64,000 nucleotides of DNA from Merdicola sp963557785 (GTDB taxonomy: Bacteria > Bacillota > Clostridia > TANB77 > CAG-508): NCBI GenBank assembly GCA_963557785.1, contig CAUWBF010000001.1:248001-312000 (forward strand), given 5' to 3'. Under the pieces are notes generated by a model, which saw only the letters and a list, made by a program, of their open reading frames with translations, was not told where the DNA came from and ran no database searches. A program made the translations under genes and the position numbers. Positions 43,793 through 53,550 of the stretch are shown piece by piece (the stretch's first letter is position 1; every line of letters begins with the position of its first letter).

Positions 43793-46627
43793 TTACATTT
43801 TGTCTAGATATTTTTTTAAGAATTTACCTGTATAGCTTTTATCATTTTTACATATTTGCTCTGGAGTACCTACGCCTATTATTTCTCCTCCTGCATCTCC
43901 ACCTTCTGGACCCAAATCTATAATATGATCACATGTTTTTATTAAATCTAAATTATGCTCTATTACAATAATAGTATTTCCTGTATCTACTAATTTTTGT
44001 AATATATTAACTAATTTATGAACATCAGCTATATGAAGTCCTGTAGTAGGTTCATCCAAGATGTATAAAGTTTTCCCTGTTGGTCTTTTAGAAAGTTCTG
44101 TAGCTAATTTTACTCTTTGGGCTTCTCCTCCTGATAATGTAGTAGAAGGTTGTCCAAGTTTAATGTAGCCTAAACCTACATCATATAAAGTTTGAATTTT
44201 TTGTTTTATTTTTGGAATATTTGAGAAGAATTCTAAAGCTTCTTCTACTGTCATATCTAGTACATCTGATATAGTTTTTCCTTTATATTTAACTTCTAAT
44301 GTTTCGTGATTATATCTTTTTCCTTTACATACTTCACAAGGTACATATATATCTGGCAAGAAATGCATTTCTATTTTTATAAGTCCATCACCTTTACAAG
44401 CTTCACATCTTCCACCTTCTACATTAAAACTAAATCTACCTTTTTCATATCCTCTCATTTTTGCTTCATTTGTTCCTGCAAAAATATCTCGAATAACATC
44501 AAATACTCCTGTATATGTTGCTGGATTTGATCTTGGTGTTCTTCCAATAGGAGATTGATCTATGTTTATAATCTTATCTATATTTTCAATTCCTCTAATC
44601 TCTTTGCATTTTCCTGGTTTTTCTGTTGATCCATTTATTTCTTTTGCAACAGTTTTGTATAGTATCTCATTTACAAGAGTACTTTTACCTGAACCAGATA
44701 CGCCCGTAACACAATTAAACAAGCCTAAAGGAAATTTTACATTTATGTTCTTTAAGTTATGCTCTGTAGCTCCAACTACTTCTAAACATTTACCTTTAAC
44801 TGATTTTCTCCTTGTTTTTGGCACTTCAATTTTCTTTCTTCCACTTAAATATTGACCTGTTACAGAATTTTCTACTAATTTTACTTCTTCAGCTGTTCCT
44901 TGTGCCATAACGTTTCCACCATGTACACCAGCTCCAGGTCCAATATCTATAATTTGATCTGCGGCATACATTGTATCTTCATCATGTTCGACTACAATTA
45001 ATGTATTTCCTAAATCTCTTAGCTTTTTTAATGTAGCCAGTAATTTATCGTTGTCTCTTTGATGAAGTCCTATACTTGGTTCGTCTAATATATATAATAC
45101 TCCTGTAAGTCCTGAACCAATTTGTGTAGCTAAACGAATTCTTTGTGCTTCCCCTCCTGATAGTGTTCCAGCAGAACGTGATAATGTAAGATATTCTAAT
45201 CCAACATCTATTAAGAATTGAAGTCTTTTATTTAGTTCTTTTAGTATTTGATCTGCTATTAATTTTTCTTTGTTATTTAAGTCAAGATTATTTATATACT
45301 CTTTTATTTTATTTATAGGCATTGCTGTAAGCTCATTTATATTTTTATCTCCTACTTTGATTGCTAAAACTTCTTTTCTAAGTCTTGCTCCGTTACAAGT
45401 AGGACATTCACTGTTGCTCATATACATTTCATAAAAATCTCTCATTCCTTGAGATTTTGTTTCTGAATGTCTTCTCTCTAAAGTTGGCAATACTCCTTCA
45501 AATGGAGCTTTAAATCTTCTAGTTCCAAATGGAGAAGAATGTTCAAACTCTATCTCTTCATCTCCAGTACCATATAATATTTTTTCTAAAAACCATCTAG
45601 GTAGTTTTTTTATTGGTACTTTTATATCTACATTATAAAATTTTCCTATTGCTTCAAAATACATTTTTGCCATAGTCTCATTTTTCTTCATAGTACTTGA
45701 GCCAAATGCTTTTACACCGTCATATAAAGTTTTATTTTTATCTGGTATAATTAAATCTTCATCCATTTTCATTAAATATCCTATACCAGTACATTCTGGG
45801 CAGGCACCATTAGGATTATTAAATGAAAACATACCAGGTGTTAATTCTGGAAAACTAAAACCACAATCTGGACAGGCATAGTTTTGACTAAATAATATAT
45901 CTTCTTCTTTTCCAGCTATATTTATAGCAACAAGATTGTTAGCATTTTTTAAAGCTATTTCAACAGATTCTGTTAGTCTACTTCTAATATCTGGTTTTAT
46001 TACTAGCCTATCTACAATTATATCTATATTATGTTTTTTCTTTTTATCTATTTTAACTTCATCGGAAAGATCTACAACTTGTCCATCTATTCTGGCACGT
46101 ACAAAACCATTCCTTTGATAATCTTCTAGAAGTTTTATGAATTCACCTTTTCTTCCATGGACTATAGGCGCTAGTACTTGTATCTTTGTACCTTCTTCAA
46201 ATGACATTATATTATCTATAATTTGATCTATTGTTTGTTTTGATATTTTTTTACCGCAGTTAGGACAATATGGTACTCCAATTCTTGCATATAAAAGACG
46301 TATATAGTCATATATCTCAGTAACTGTACCAACTGTAGAACGTGGATTCTTAGAGGTGGTTTTTTGATCTATTGATATTGCTGGCGATAATCCTTCTATA
46401 GATTCTGCGTCTGGCTTTTCCATTAACCCTAAGAATTGCCTTGCATATGAAGATAAACTTTCTACATATCTTCTTTGACCTTCTGCATATAAAGTATCGA
46501 ATGCTAATGATGATTTACCAGAACCTGAAAGTCCTGTTATAACAACTAACTTATCTCTTGGGATTTCTATATTTATATTTTTTAGATTATGTTCTTTTGC
46601 TCCCTTTATTATTATTTTGTCATTCAT
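43793..46627 (-). CDS. uvrA: Excinuclease ABC subunit A
   Basis: UvrA is the damage-sensing ATPase of nucleotide excision repair. The 944-aa product has two ABC cassettes (ITGLSGSGKSSLAFDTL at about residues 30-46 and VTGVSGSGKSTLVNEIL at about 635), LSGGEAQRIRLA and LSGGEAQRVKLA signatures, and the zinc motifs CPNCGKK...; CPDCGFSF; CPTCNGAR and C.AC.GDG...C..C.GKRY. It is separate from uvrB here by cysE. I see no LexA box upstream. Confidence 0.96.
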   Translation of the reverse strand: MNDKIIIKGAKEHNLKNINIEIPRDKLVVITGLSGSGKSSLAFDTLYAEGQRRYVESLSSYARQFLGLMEKPDAESIEGLSPAISIDQKTTSKNPRSTVGTVTEIYDYIRLLYARIGVPYCPNCGKKISKQTIDQIIDNIMSFEEGTKIQVLAPIVHGRKGEFIKLLEDYQRNGFVRARIDGQVVDLSDEVKIDKKKKHNIDIIVDRLVIKPDIRSRLTESVEIALKNANNLVAINIAGKEEDILFSQNYACPDCGFSFPELTPGMFSFNNPNGACPECTGIGYLMKMDEDLIIPDKNKTLYDGVKAFGSSTMKKNETMAKMYFEAIGKFYNVDIKVPIKKLPRWFLEKILYGTGDEEIEFEHSSPFGTRRFKAPFEGVLPTLERRHSETKSQGMRDFYEMYMSNSECPTCNGARLRKEVLAIKVGDKNINELTAMPINKIKEYINNLDLNNKEKLIADQILKELNKRLQFLIDVGLEYLTLSRSAGTLSGGEAQRIRLATQIGSGLTGVLYILDEPSIGLHQRDNDKLLATLKKLRDLGNTLIVVEHDEDTMYAADQIIDIGPGAGVHGGNVMAQGTAEEVKLVENSVTGQYLSGRKKIEVPKTRRKSVKGKCLEVVGATEHNLKNINVKFPLGLFNCVTGVSGSGKSTLVNEILYKTVAKEINGSTEKPGKCKEIRGIENIDKIINIDQSPIGRTPRSNPATYTGVFDVIRDIFAGTNEAKMRGYEKGRFSFNVEGGRCEACKGDGLIKIEMHFLPDIYVPCEVCKGKRYNHETLEVKYKGKTISDVLDMTVEEALEFFSNIPKIKQKIQTLYDVGLGYIKLGQPSTTLSGGEAQRVKLATELSKRPTGKTLYILDEPTTGLHIADVHKLVNILQKLVDTGNTIIVIEHNLDLIKTCDHIIDLGPEGGDAGGEIIGVGTPEQICKNDKSYTGKFLKKYLDKM

Positions 46628-46704
46628 TATAATTACTTCCCCCTCTTTTGAAATTATAACTTTTGTAATTATACTATAAAATTGCTCTTAAAACAAGTGT
46701 TTGA

Positions 46705-47223
46705 TTAACTATTTTTTATTATTTTTCCAGGAACTCCTACTACTGTACAATTGCTTGGAACATCCTTTAATATTACTGCACTTGCACCTATTTTTACGTT
46801 GTTACCTATACTAATTGGTCCTAATATTTTAGCTCCACAACCTACCATAACATTGTTTCCAATATCAGGATGCCTTTTATATTTATCTTTTCCAGTTCCT
46901 CCTAATGTTGCTCCATGGTATATGGTACAGTCATTTCCTACACTTGCAGTTTCTCCTATAACAATTCCCGTTCCGTGGTCTATAAAAAGCCTTTTTCCTA
47001 TTTTTGCACCTGGATGTATTTCTATACCTGTTAAGAATCTTGCTAATTGTGATATTAGACGTGCTATAAAAAATAATTTATGATTGTAAAAGAAATGCGA
47101 AATCCTATATAATACTATTATGTGAAATCCTTGATATAATAAAACAACTTCCAAAATATTTTTACATGCAGGATCTTTTTCTTTTATATTCTTTGCATCT
47201 TCATATAGATTTTTAAAAAACAT
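46705..47223 (-). CDS. cysE: Serine O-acetyltransferase
   Basis: CysE acetylates serine for cysteine synthesis. The 172-aa product has the left-handed parallel beta-helix repeats (EIHPGAKIGKRLFIDHGTGIVIGETASVGNDCTIYHGATLGGTGK) and a conserved H-P-D-I-G-N. It is the short EpsC-like form lacking the N-terminal helical part of enterobacterial CysE. It lies between uvrA and uvrB without evident link to either. Confidence 0.9.
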   Translation of the reverse strand: MFFKNLYEDAKNIKEKDPACKNILEVVLLYQGFHIIVLYRISHFFYNHKLFFIARLISQLARFLTGIEIHPGAKIGKRLFIDHGTGIVIGETASVGNDCTIYHGATLGGTGKDKYKRHPDIGNNVMVGCGAKILGPISIGNNVKIGASAVILKDVPSNCTVVGVPGKIIKNS

Positions 47224-47274
47224 ATTACATCACCTATGATATAATATGTTTTTTATTTTGATATTGATTATTTT

Positions 47275-49230
47275 TTACACTAAATCTTCCAATTCTTTTA
47301 TCTTATCTCTTAATTCTGCAGCCTTTTCAAATTCCATGTCTGCTGCACATTTAAGCATTTCATCAGTTAGTTTATTTATTATGTCTTTAATATCCTCATC
47401 CTTTTTAATGTTATATTCTGAAGAAATATCTTCAACCACTGTTGCCTTTATTGTATCTCTTATAGATTTTTTAATTGTCTGAGGGATTATATTATTTTTT
47501 ATGTTATATTCTTCTTGAATTTTTCTTCTTCTATTTGTTTCTGTTATAGCTTTTTCCATTGAATCAGTTAATTCATCTGCATACATAATTACTTTTCCAT
47601 CAGTATTTCTAGCGGCACGTCCTATTGTTTGAATTAATGATCTTTCAGAACGTAAAAATCCTTCTTTATCTGCATCTAATATTGCAACTAATGAAACTTC
47701 GGGTATATCTAAACCTTCTCTTAAAAGATTTATACCAACTAATACATCAAATTCTCCTAATCTTAGATTACGAATTATTTCCATTCTTTCTAATGCTTTA
47801 ATATCTGAGTGCATATAATTCACTTTTATATCTAAGCTTTTTAGGTACGAGGTTAAATCCTCAGCCATTTTTTTAGTTAATGTTGTGACTAATACTCTCT
47901 CTCCTTTTTCAACTCTCTCGTTTATTTGTGAAATCAAATCATCTATTTGATTTGCAACAGGTTTTACTTCTATTTTTGGATCTAATAATCCAGTAGGTCT
48001 TATTATTTGCTCTACAATATTTCCTTTTGAGTGTTCATTTTCATAATCTGCTGGTGTTGCACTTACAAAAACAACTTGATTTAGTCTTTCTTCAAATTCA
48101 TTGAATTTAAGAGGTCTATTATCAAAAGCTGATGGTAATCTAAAGCCATAATTTACTAATGATTCTTTTCTTGCTCTATCACCATTATACATAGCTCTAA
48201 CTTGTGGTATTGTTGCATGAGATTCATCTACTAAAAGTAAAAAATCTTTTGGAAAATAATCAAATAATGTAAATGGTGCACTTCCTGCTGGTCTACCACT
48301 TATATGTCTTGAATAATTTTCTATTCCTTGGCAAAATCCAGTTTCTTTCATCATTTCTATATCAAAATTTGTACGTTCTTCTATTCTTTGTGCTTCTATA
48401 AATTTCTCATTATCCTTAAAATATTTTATACGTTCTTGTAATTCTTGTTCTATTGTTATAATGGCTCTTTCCATTTTATCTTTGGTTGTAACATAGTGAG
48501 AATTAGGAAATATCATAATATGATTTCTAGTTGCAATTACTTTACCAGTTAGTGGATTTATTTCTGATATTTTTTCAATTTCATCTCCCCAAAATTCAAC
48601 GCGAATAGCACTTTCATTTTGGTTTGACGGGTATATTTCTACTATATCACCTTTTGCCCTAAATGTGCCTCTTTTAAAGTCTATTTCATTTCTTGAATAT
48701 TGCATATTTATAAGTTTTCTTAATACTTCATCACGAGTCTTTTGCATTCCTGGTCTTAAAGAAATTATCATATGTTCATAATCTATAGGATCTCCTAAAC
48801 CATATATACATGAAACAGAAGCCACAATTATAACGTCTTTTCTTTCAAATAAACTTGCTGTTGCTGAGTGTCTTAGTTTATCAATTTCATCATTTATTGA
48901 AGCATCCTTTTCAATATATGTGTTTGACTGTGGTATATATGCTTCTGGCTGATAATAATCATAGTATGAAACAAAATACTCAACTGCATTCTCTGGGAAA
49001 AACTCTTTGAATTCGGAATATAATTGTCCAGCTAAAGTTTTATTATGTGCTAAGACTAATGTTGGTTTTTGCACTTTTTCTATTATATTCGCCATTGTAA
49101 AAGTTTTTCCAGATCCTGTAACACCTAAAAGTGTTTGAAATTTTTTACCTTCTTTTATTCCGTTACTTAAATATTCTATTGCTTGTGGTTGATCCCCTGT
49201 TGGTTTATATTCTGAATGTAATTTAAACAT
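47275..49230 (-). CDS. uvrB: Excinuclease ABC subunit B
   Basis: UvrB is the damage-verifying helicase-like subunit. The 651-aa product has LLGVTGSGKTFTMA (Walker A, about residue 36), the beta-hairpin YYDYYQPEAYIPQSNTYIEKD, VDESHATIPQ, and the helicase C-domain GINLLREGLDIPEVSLVAILDADK. A C-terminal UVR domain (EKAAELRDKIKELE) binds UvrC. SD is GGAGG. uvrA lies two genes away on the same strand. Confidence 0.96.
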   Translation of the reverse strand: MFKLHSEYKPTGDQPQAIEYLSNGIKEGKKFQTLLGVTGSGKTFTMANIIEKVQKPTLVLAHNKTLAGQLYSEFKEFFPENAVEYFVSYYDYYQPEAYIPQSNTYIEKDASINDEIDKLRHSATASLFERKDVIIVASVSCIYGLGDPIDYEHMIISLRPGMQKTRDEVLRKLINMQYSRNEIDFKRGTFRAKGDIVEIYPSNQNESAIRVEFWGDEIEKISEINPLTGKVIATRNHIMIFPNSHYVTTKDKMERAIITIEQELQERIKYFKDNEKFIEAQRIEERTNFDIEMMKETGFCQGIENYSRHISGRPAGSAPFTLFDYFPKDFLLLVDESHATIPQVRAMYNGDRARKESLVNYGFRLPSAFDNRPLKFNEFEERLNQVVFVSATPADYENEHSKGNIVEQIIRPTGLLDPKIEVKPVANQIDDLISQINERVEKGERVLVTTLTKKMAEDLTSYLKSLDIKVNYMHSDIKALERMEIIRNLRLGEFDVLVGINLLREGLDIPEVSLVAILDADKEGFLRSERSLIQTIGRAARNTDGKVIMYADELTDSMEKAITETNRRRKIQEEYNIKNNIIPQTIKKSIRDTIKATVVEDISSEYNIKKDEDIKDIINKLTDEMLKCAADMEFEKAAELRDKIKELEDLV

Positions 49231-49299
49231 TTTTCCTCCTTATAAATAATTTAGTTATTTCCGCTTCTTTATCAACTATAGTTCTATTTTTTCCTTTAC

Positions 49300-50535
49300 T
49301 TAATTTATATACTTTATTCTTTCTTCATGTAGTTTTTCTCTAAATGCTATTCCATCTTCTATATTGTATTTTTCCTTTATATATTTACCATTAATTTTAT
49401 TCAAAAGTTCTGTACCCATTTCTTCAAAATTTATATTTCCTTCATCTATATTTCTACTACTTAATTTATCTGAATTAACAACAATTTGCAATCCTTTTAA
49501 TCCTATTTTTGATTTAGCAATTCTTTCTATAAAATCCACTTTCTTTGATGGACGCATCTTATAAAAGATTCCACCTCTCATATGTTCTCTGCAAGCTACT
49601 TTACCGCATTCTATCCATCTCTTTGGAGCATTTATTCTATTTCCAAAATCTACTACAAGTTTAACACCGTTTATTTCATGATTGTAATGATGAGGATATT
49701 CTTCTTTTGGAGTTAATCCTTTTCCTAAATCATGTACTAGACTTGCAAATCTTATTTCTAGTTCATTTGTTTGCTCTGCTGTTTTATCTAGTACAAGCAT
49801 TGTATGATTGTACGCATCACCTTCTGGATGATGTTCTATTGGTTGCAGAGCACCTATTAAGTCATGTATTTCTTTAAAATGAATTTCTAACAAATCCGCT
49901 TCCTTTAGAATATTAAAGAACACTGAAGGATTTTTAGAACTTAAAGCTTTACTAAATTCTATAAACACTCTTTCTTTTGATAAAGTATTTAATTCGCCTT
50001 TTATTGATTTCATCATTTCAATAGTATTTTTATCAACATTAAAATTTAATATACTTGCAAACCTTGCTACTCTATATACTCTTAGTGGATCTTCTAAAAA
50101 AGCATCTGTAGTAGCTTTTATTAATTTATTTTTTAAATCTTCCATTCCGATTAAATGGATCTATATATTCTCCTGTCAGAATATCTTTAGCTATAGAATT
50201 TATAGTTATATCTCTTCTTCCGCAAATCTTCCTTTATCGTAATATCTTTTCCTGTTATAATTTCAAATCCTTTATGACCTATCCCTTGTTTTCTATCTTT
50301 TCTAGCCATAGCGAATTCTTTTCCATATAGCTCATATACCTTAAAAGATTTACCTCTGCTAATTGCTTCTGGAAATAGAGTTTCAAAGGTATTCTCATCT
50401 ATTCCTGTAACACAATAATCTTCATCTATTACTTTTTTACCTAATAAATTATCTCTTATAGCTCCGACCCACTAAATATAAATTGCCACCTTTTTCTTTT
50501 ATTTTATTAGCAATAGCTACTATATCTTCATTCAT
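49300..50535 (-). CDS. cca: CCA-adding tRNA nucleotidyltransferase with three +1 shifts at CGG
   Basis: As written, the gene is cut into four frames. Starting at ATG 50535 and skipping one C at each of three in-frame CGG codons (50464-50466, 50220-50222, 50147-50149) gives one 410-aa protein, the length of E. coli Cca. It restores VGGAIRDNLLG and DEDYCVTG (the catalytic nucleotidyltransferase head), EDLGRRDITINSIA, and YIDPFNGMEDLKNKL. Downstream frame 49300-50148 keeps DPLRVYRVARFA and an HD domain (LVHDLGKG) as in multifunctional CCA enzymes. Cca repairs or adds the CCA end of all tRNAs, so loss would be serious. This strongly favours recoding over three chance frameshifts, unless another Cca exists. 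Confidence 0.88.
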
Positions 50536-50631
50536 AAATTACACCTATTTACAACATTATTATCTAATAATATATTATGTTCATAATTACTTTTTTTATT
50601 TTATCATATTATTTTATTATCCTCAACCTAA

Positions 50632-50662
50632 AAGAAAAAGACAACCTCTTTTGAAGGTTGTC
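50632..50662 (-). terminator. Terminator of the orphan gene at 50714
   Basis: On the minus strand GACAACCT and AGGTTGTC form an eight-bp stem followed by TTTTTCTTTT. It also lies just beyond the cca start. Confidence 0.8.
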
Positions 50663-50713
50663 ATTCTCTTTAAAGCAATTATTGCTTTGATTTTTTGGAT
50701 ATTCCCTGTTAGA

Positions 50714-51403
50714 TTAAAGGCTAAATTCCAAATTATAGCCCATTGGCAAGCATACTAAACAAGTATAAGGTAATTTTTTGGCTTTGTCGAAGATTACTTC
50801 AAGTGCTGTTTCGTCACCTACTATCTCATTTTTGATATGCTGTTTTTGCTTCCACCGAAGTTCTTTTCCATCCTTCGATTTTAAATACATGTACGCTATT
50901 TTACCGTATCTCGTGTTGCACACACGTAGAGCATATTGAACATCATATCCTTTTCCTGAAACCTCTTCAAATTCTTCAGGTACATCAAAAATTGGATTAA
51001 GTTCAAATGGTAACACATTACTGTTTTCTACTTCCCATACATGATACAGATTCGCCTGGTCTACAAGTTTTTCTTCTGTTGGAAATACTTCTAATCCAAA
51101 CTTTTTCCATTGCCCTACATTTTTAAGTGCACTTAATTTTTCTGCATAATTTGGTTCGTCTGAAAAAATCCATGCTGTTATTCCCTGTTGTTCGACCTTG
51201 GCCTTATCAACCTTTTTTATGGTCATATGCCGCATCTTTCCAAAGTTGTTATAAGTGGGTAGATTATCTACTAGACATGTTGCTTGTACTTTTGCATTCT
51301 CATATCTCCAAACCTCATCGAAGAATTTCTCTTCTGAAAATATTGCCTGAATCAATTCAAATCCATAGTATCTCTCCCATTTCATTGTTGCTGTGTTTGA
51401 CAT
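50714..51403 (-). CDS. Orphan protein with two straight-read CGG codons
   Basis: I do not recognise this 229-aa protein. It is soluble, mildly acidic, without signal peptide, and rich in aromatic residues (WRYENAKVQ, GYDVQYALRVCNTRYGKIAYMY). It has a GGAGGAT SD and terminator. Codon use (AAG, GCC, CAG, GTC) is richer in G and C than neighbours, which suggests foreign origin. CGG occurs in frame at 51230-51232 and 50855-50857, both read as Arg because a +1 shift would lead to stop codons. It is a counter-example to a simple rule that every CGG causes a shift. Confidence 0.6.
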   Translation of the reverse strand: MSNTATMKWERYYGFELIQAIFSEEKFFDEVWRYENAKVQATCLVDNLPTYNNFGKMRHMTIKKVDKAKVEQQGITAWIFSDEPNYAEKLSALKNVGQWKKFGLEVFPTEEKLVDQANLYHVWEVENSNVLPFELNPIFDVPEEFEEVSGKGYDVQYALRVCNTRYGKIAYMYLKSKDGKELRWKQKQHIKNEIVGDETALEVIFDKAKKLPYTCLVCLPMGYNLEFSL

Positions 51404-51487
51404 ATTTTATATCCTCCTAATGTAATTTTTACATTTATAATTATACCACATTTTTGGATTTATGTCGACTTTGTTTATGTATTTTGT

Positions 51488-52711
51488 CTATTTCCTTCCG
51501 ATATAATAGTTCTTTTTTCCTCTTTTAACAATTATATATGTATTATCTATAAACATATCATCATTAACTTCTAAATCTAAACTATTTACTTTTTCTCCAT
51601 TTATAGATATAGCACCACTTGTTAAAAATTCTCTAGCTTCTCTTTTACTAGAAGCAGCTCCCATAGTTACAATTAAATCTAATATGTTTGTATTTGATTC
51701 TACTTGTTTTATATCTTGTGCATCAAATAAGTCTGCTATATCTTCTTTTGATAGGTCTTTAAATTCATTATTAAATAGATGTTCTGCTAAACTTACAGCT
51801 TTATCATATTCTTCTTTTCCGTGTAAGAATGTAATTATTTCTCTAGCTAAAGCTTTGTGTGCTTCCCTTAATTCTGGATGTTCATTATTTTTCTTTTCCA
51901 ATTCCTCAATTTCTTCTTTAGATAAGAAAGTATAAATTTTTAAATAGTCAATTACCATAGAATCTTCAACATTTATAAAGAATTGATATAATTTATAGCT
52001 AGAAGTTTTAGTTTTATCAAGCCATAATGCATTTCCTTCACTTTTTCCAAATTTTTTACCTTGTGAATCAGTTACTAATGGCATTGTAAATCCATATACT
52101 TCATCTCCTGTAGATCTTCTTATTAAGTCTATTCCTGCTGTTATATTGCCCCATTGATCAGAACCTGCACATTGTAAGTCTACACCTTCATGCTCATGTA
52201 AATGTTTAAAATCTAATGCTTGTAGTATCATATAAGAAAATTCTGTATATGTTATTCCTGTATCTAATCTTCTTCTAATTATATCTTTATCTAACATATA
52301 GTTAACATTAAAGTATTTTCCATAATCTCTTAGGAAGTCTATAACATTTATGTCTTTATACCAATCGTTATTATTTACTACTTTAAATCCAAATATCTTT
52401 TCAACTTGAGCTTTTAAACATTCAAAATTATGAGCTACTTCTTCTTTTGATATCATTGCTCTTTCTGTTGTAGGTCTTGGGTCTCCTATCATTCCTGTCC
52501 CTCCACCTACTAATAGTATAGGGTTATGTCCTGCGTCCTTTAATCTTTTTGATATTAAAAAACTTGATAAATGTCCTACATGCAAGCTATCTGCTGTTGG
52601 ATCTGTTCCTATATAAAATGTTAAACCACCTTTATTTAATTTTTCTTCTAATTCTGGACTTGAAATATCTTTTATTAGTCCTCTCCATTTTAGTTCTTCT
52701 ACTAATGTCAT
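51488..52711 (-). CDS. tyrS: Tyrosyl-tRNA synthetase
   Basis: Class I aminoacyl-tRNA synthetase charging tRNA-Tyr. The 407-aa product has the HIGH-type HVGH (residues 44-47), YMILQALDF and the KFGKS (KMSKS-type) motif near residue 230, plus a C-terminal S4-like domain (REFLTSGAISINGEKV). A tyrosine T-box leader upstream (52740-52980) controls it. Confidence 0.96.
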   Translation of the reverse strand: MTLVEELKWRGLIKDISSPELEEKLNKGGLTFYIGTDPTADSLHVGHLSSFLISKRLKDAGHNPILLVGGGTGMIGDPRPTTERAMISKEEVAHNFECLKAQVEKIFGFKVVNNNDWYKDINVIDFLRDYGKYFNVNYMLDKDIIRRRLDTGITYTEFSYMILQALDFKHLHEHEGVDLQCAGSDQWGNITAGIDLIRRSTGDEVYGFTMPLVTDSQGKKFGKSEGNALWLDKTKTSSYKLYQFFINVEDSMVIDYLKIYTFLSKEEIEELEKKNNEHPELREAHKALAREIITFLHGKEEYDKAVSLAEHLFNNEFKDLSKEDIADLFDAQDIKQVESNTNILDLIVTMGAASSKREAREFLTSGAISINGEKVNSLDLEVNDDMFIDNTYIIVKRGKKNYYIGRK

Positions 52712-52739
52712 CTTAATTCCTCCTTTTACCTCTTAAAAT

Positions 52740-52980
52740 CAAAAAGAGCCAAATTGCCTTGTTAAAGGACGATTTGACTCGTGGTACCACCTTTATTTAC
52801 ATACTGTGTATGCCTCATTAAAGCTGTTCGTAGCTTGTACGTTAATTACTATAAGAATTGTAATTCGAAATTTTATATTCTGATAGTTCGCACCAACCAC
52901 TATCTCTCTGTTAGTTGTAACTATAAAATTCTACTTTAATTTCTTTTTACAACATAATTAAATTATATTTTGTATTATAC
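52740..52980 (-). promoter_or_regulatory. T-box riboswitch controlling tyrS
   Basis: On the minus strand the leader carries the Stem I region with AGAGAG and GGTTGGTGCGAAC, a specifier loop with TAC (Tyr) inside GAATTACAATTC, and the T-box AGGTGGTACCACG at about 52780-52792. A terminator stem ending GGCTCTTTTTG follows at about 52743-52770. Uncharged tRNA-Tyr would stabilise the antiterminator and switch tyrS on. Confidence 0.9.
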
Positions 52981-52985
52981 TATAT

Positions 52986-53537
52986 TTACATTCTATTTTC
53001 AATATTTTTGTTCATAAATGTAATTAAGGTATCCCATACTCCTATCTTTGATGTTATTTCTTTATACCCATCATTTAACATTTTAGATATTTCTTCTACT
53101 TTAAACCATTTTACTTCTGATACTTCTTCTGTCTGAAGTGTTAATTCTTTTATATCTAAATCTTTATGAATTATATAGTATTCATTTAACATATTATCGA
53201 TGATGTTTCCCTTTTTTATATGGCTTATACAAGATTCTAGAAATAGCATATTTTCTCTTTTTATATTATCTATTCCTAGTTCTTCCTCTGCTTCACGAAT
53301 TGCTGCTTCAAATCCATATTCTCCAGCAAGTACATGACCTCCTGCAGATATATCCCACATGTTTGGCCATAACTTTTTATTGCTACTTCTTTTTTGTAAT
53401 AATACTTCATTATTTGAATTAATAATAAATAATACTACCGCTTTATGGTATAGTCCATGTTCGTGACAATATTGTCTTGATTTAATTCGATTTGTATGTA
53501 ATCCATTTTCATCTAGTACATCAAATTTTTCTTCCAT
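52986..53537 (-). CDS. NUDIX hydrolase (IPP-isomerase-like type)
   Basis: A 183-aa NUDIX protein with the complete box GHVLAGEYGFEAAIREAEEELGI near residues 67-89, and an N-terminal EKFDVLDENGLHTNRIKSR... typical of the isopentenyl-diphosphate isomerase-like or YfcD-like branch. It hydrolyses or isomerises a nucleoside or prenyl diphosphate; substrate unknown. It begins the minus-strand run upstream of tyrS. Confidence 0.85.
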   Translation of the reverse strand: MEEKFDVLDENGLHTNRIKSRQYCHEHGLYHKAVVLFIINSNNEVLLQKRSSNKKLWPNMWDISAGGHVLAGEYGFEAAIREAEEELGIDNIKRENMLFLESCISHIKKGNIIDNMLNEYYIIHKDLDIKELTLQTEEVSEVKWFKVEEISKMLNDGYKEITSKIGVWDTLITFMNKNIENRM

Positions 53538-53550
53538 ATATGTTAGTCTC

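Noticed and set aside
43793..49230. LexA boxes upstream of uvrA or uvrB
   Set aside because: No GAAC-N4-GTTC pattern was found in either leader.
36021..50535. Breaks in dxs and cca as plain sequencing errors or pseudogenes
   Set aside because: Not excluded, but errors would not all create an in-frame CGG directly before a Gly codon in the +1 direction. I keep recoding as the leading idea with this as the alternative.
50483..50758. Plus-strand 91-aa open frame
   Set aside because: It is a shadow across the cca start, an intergenic gap and the terminator.
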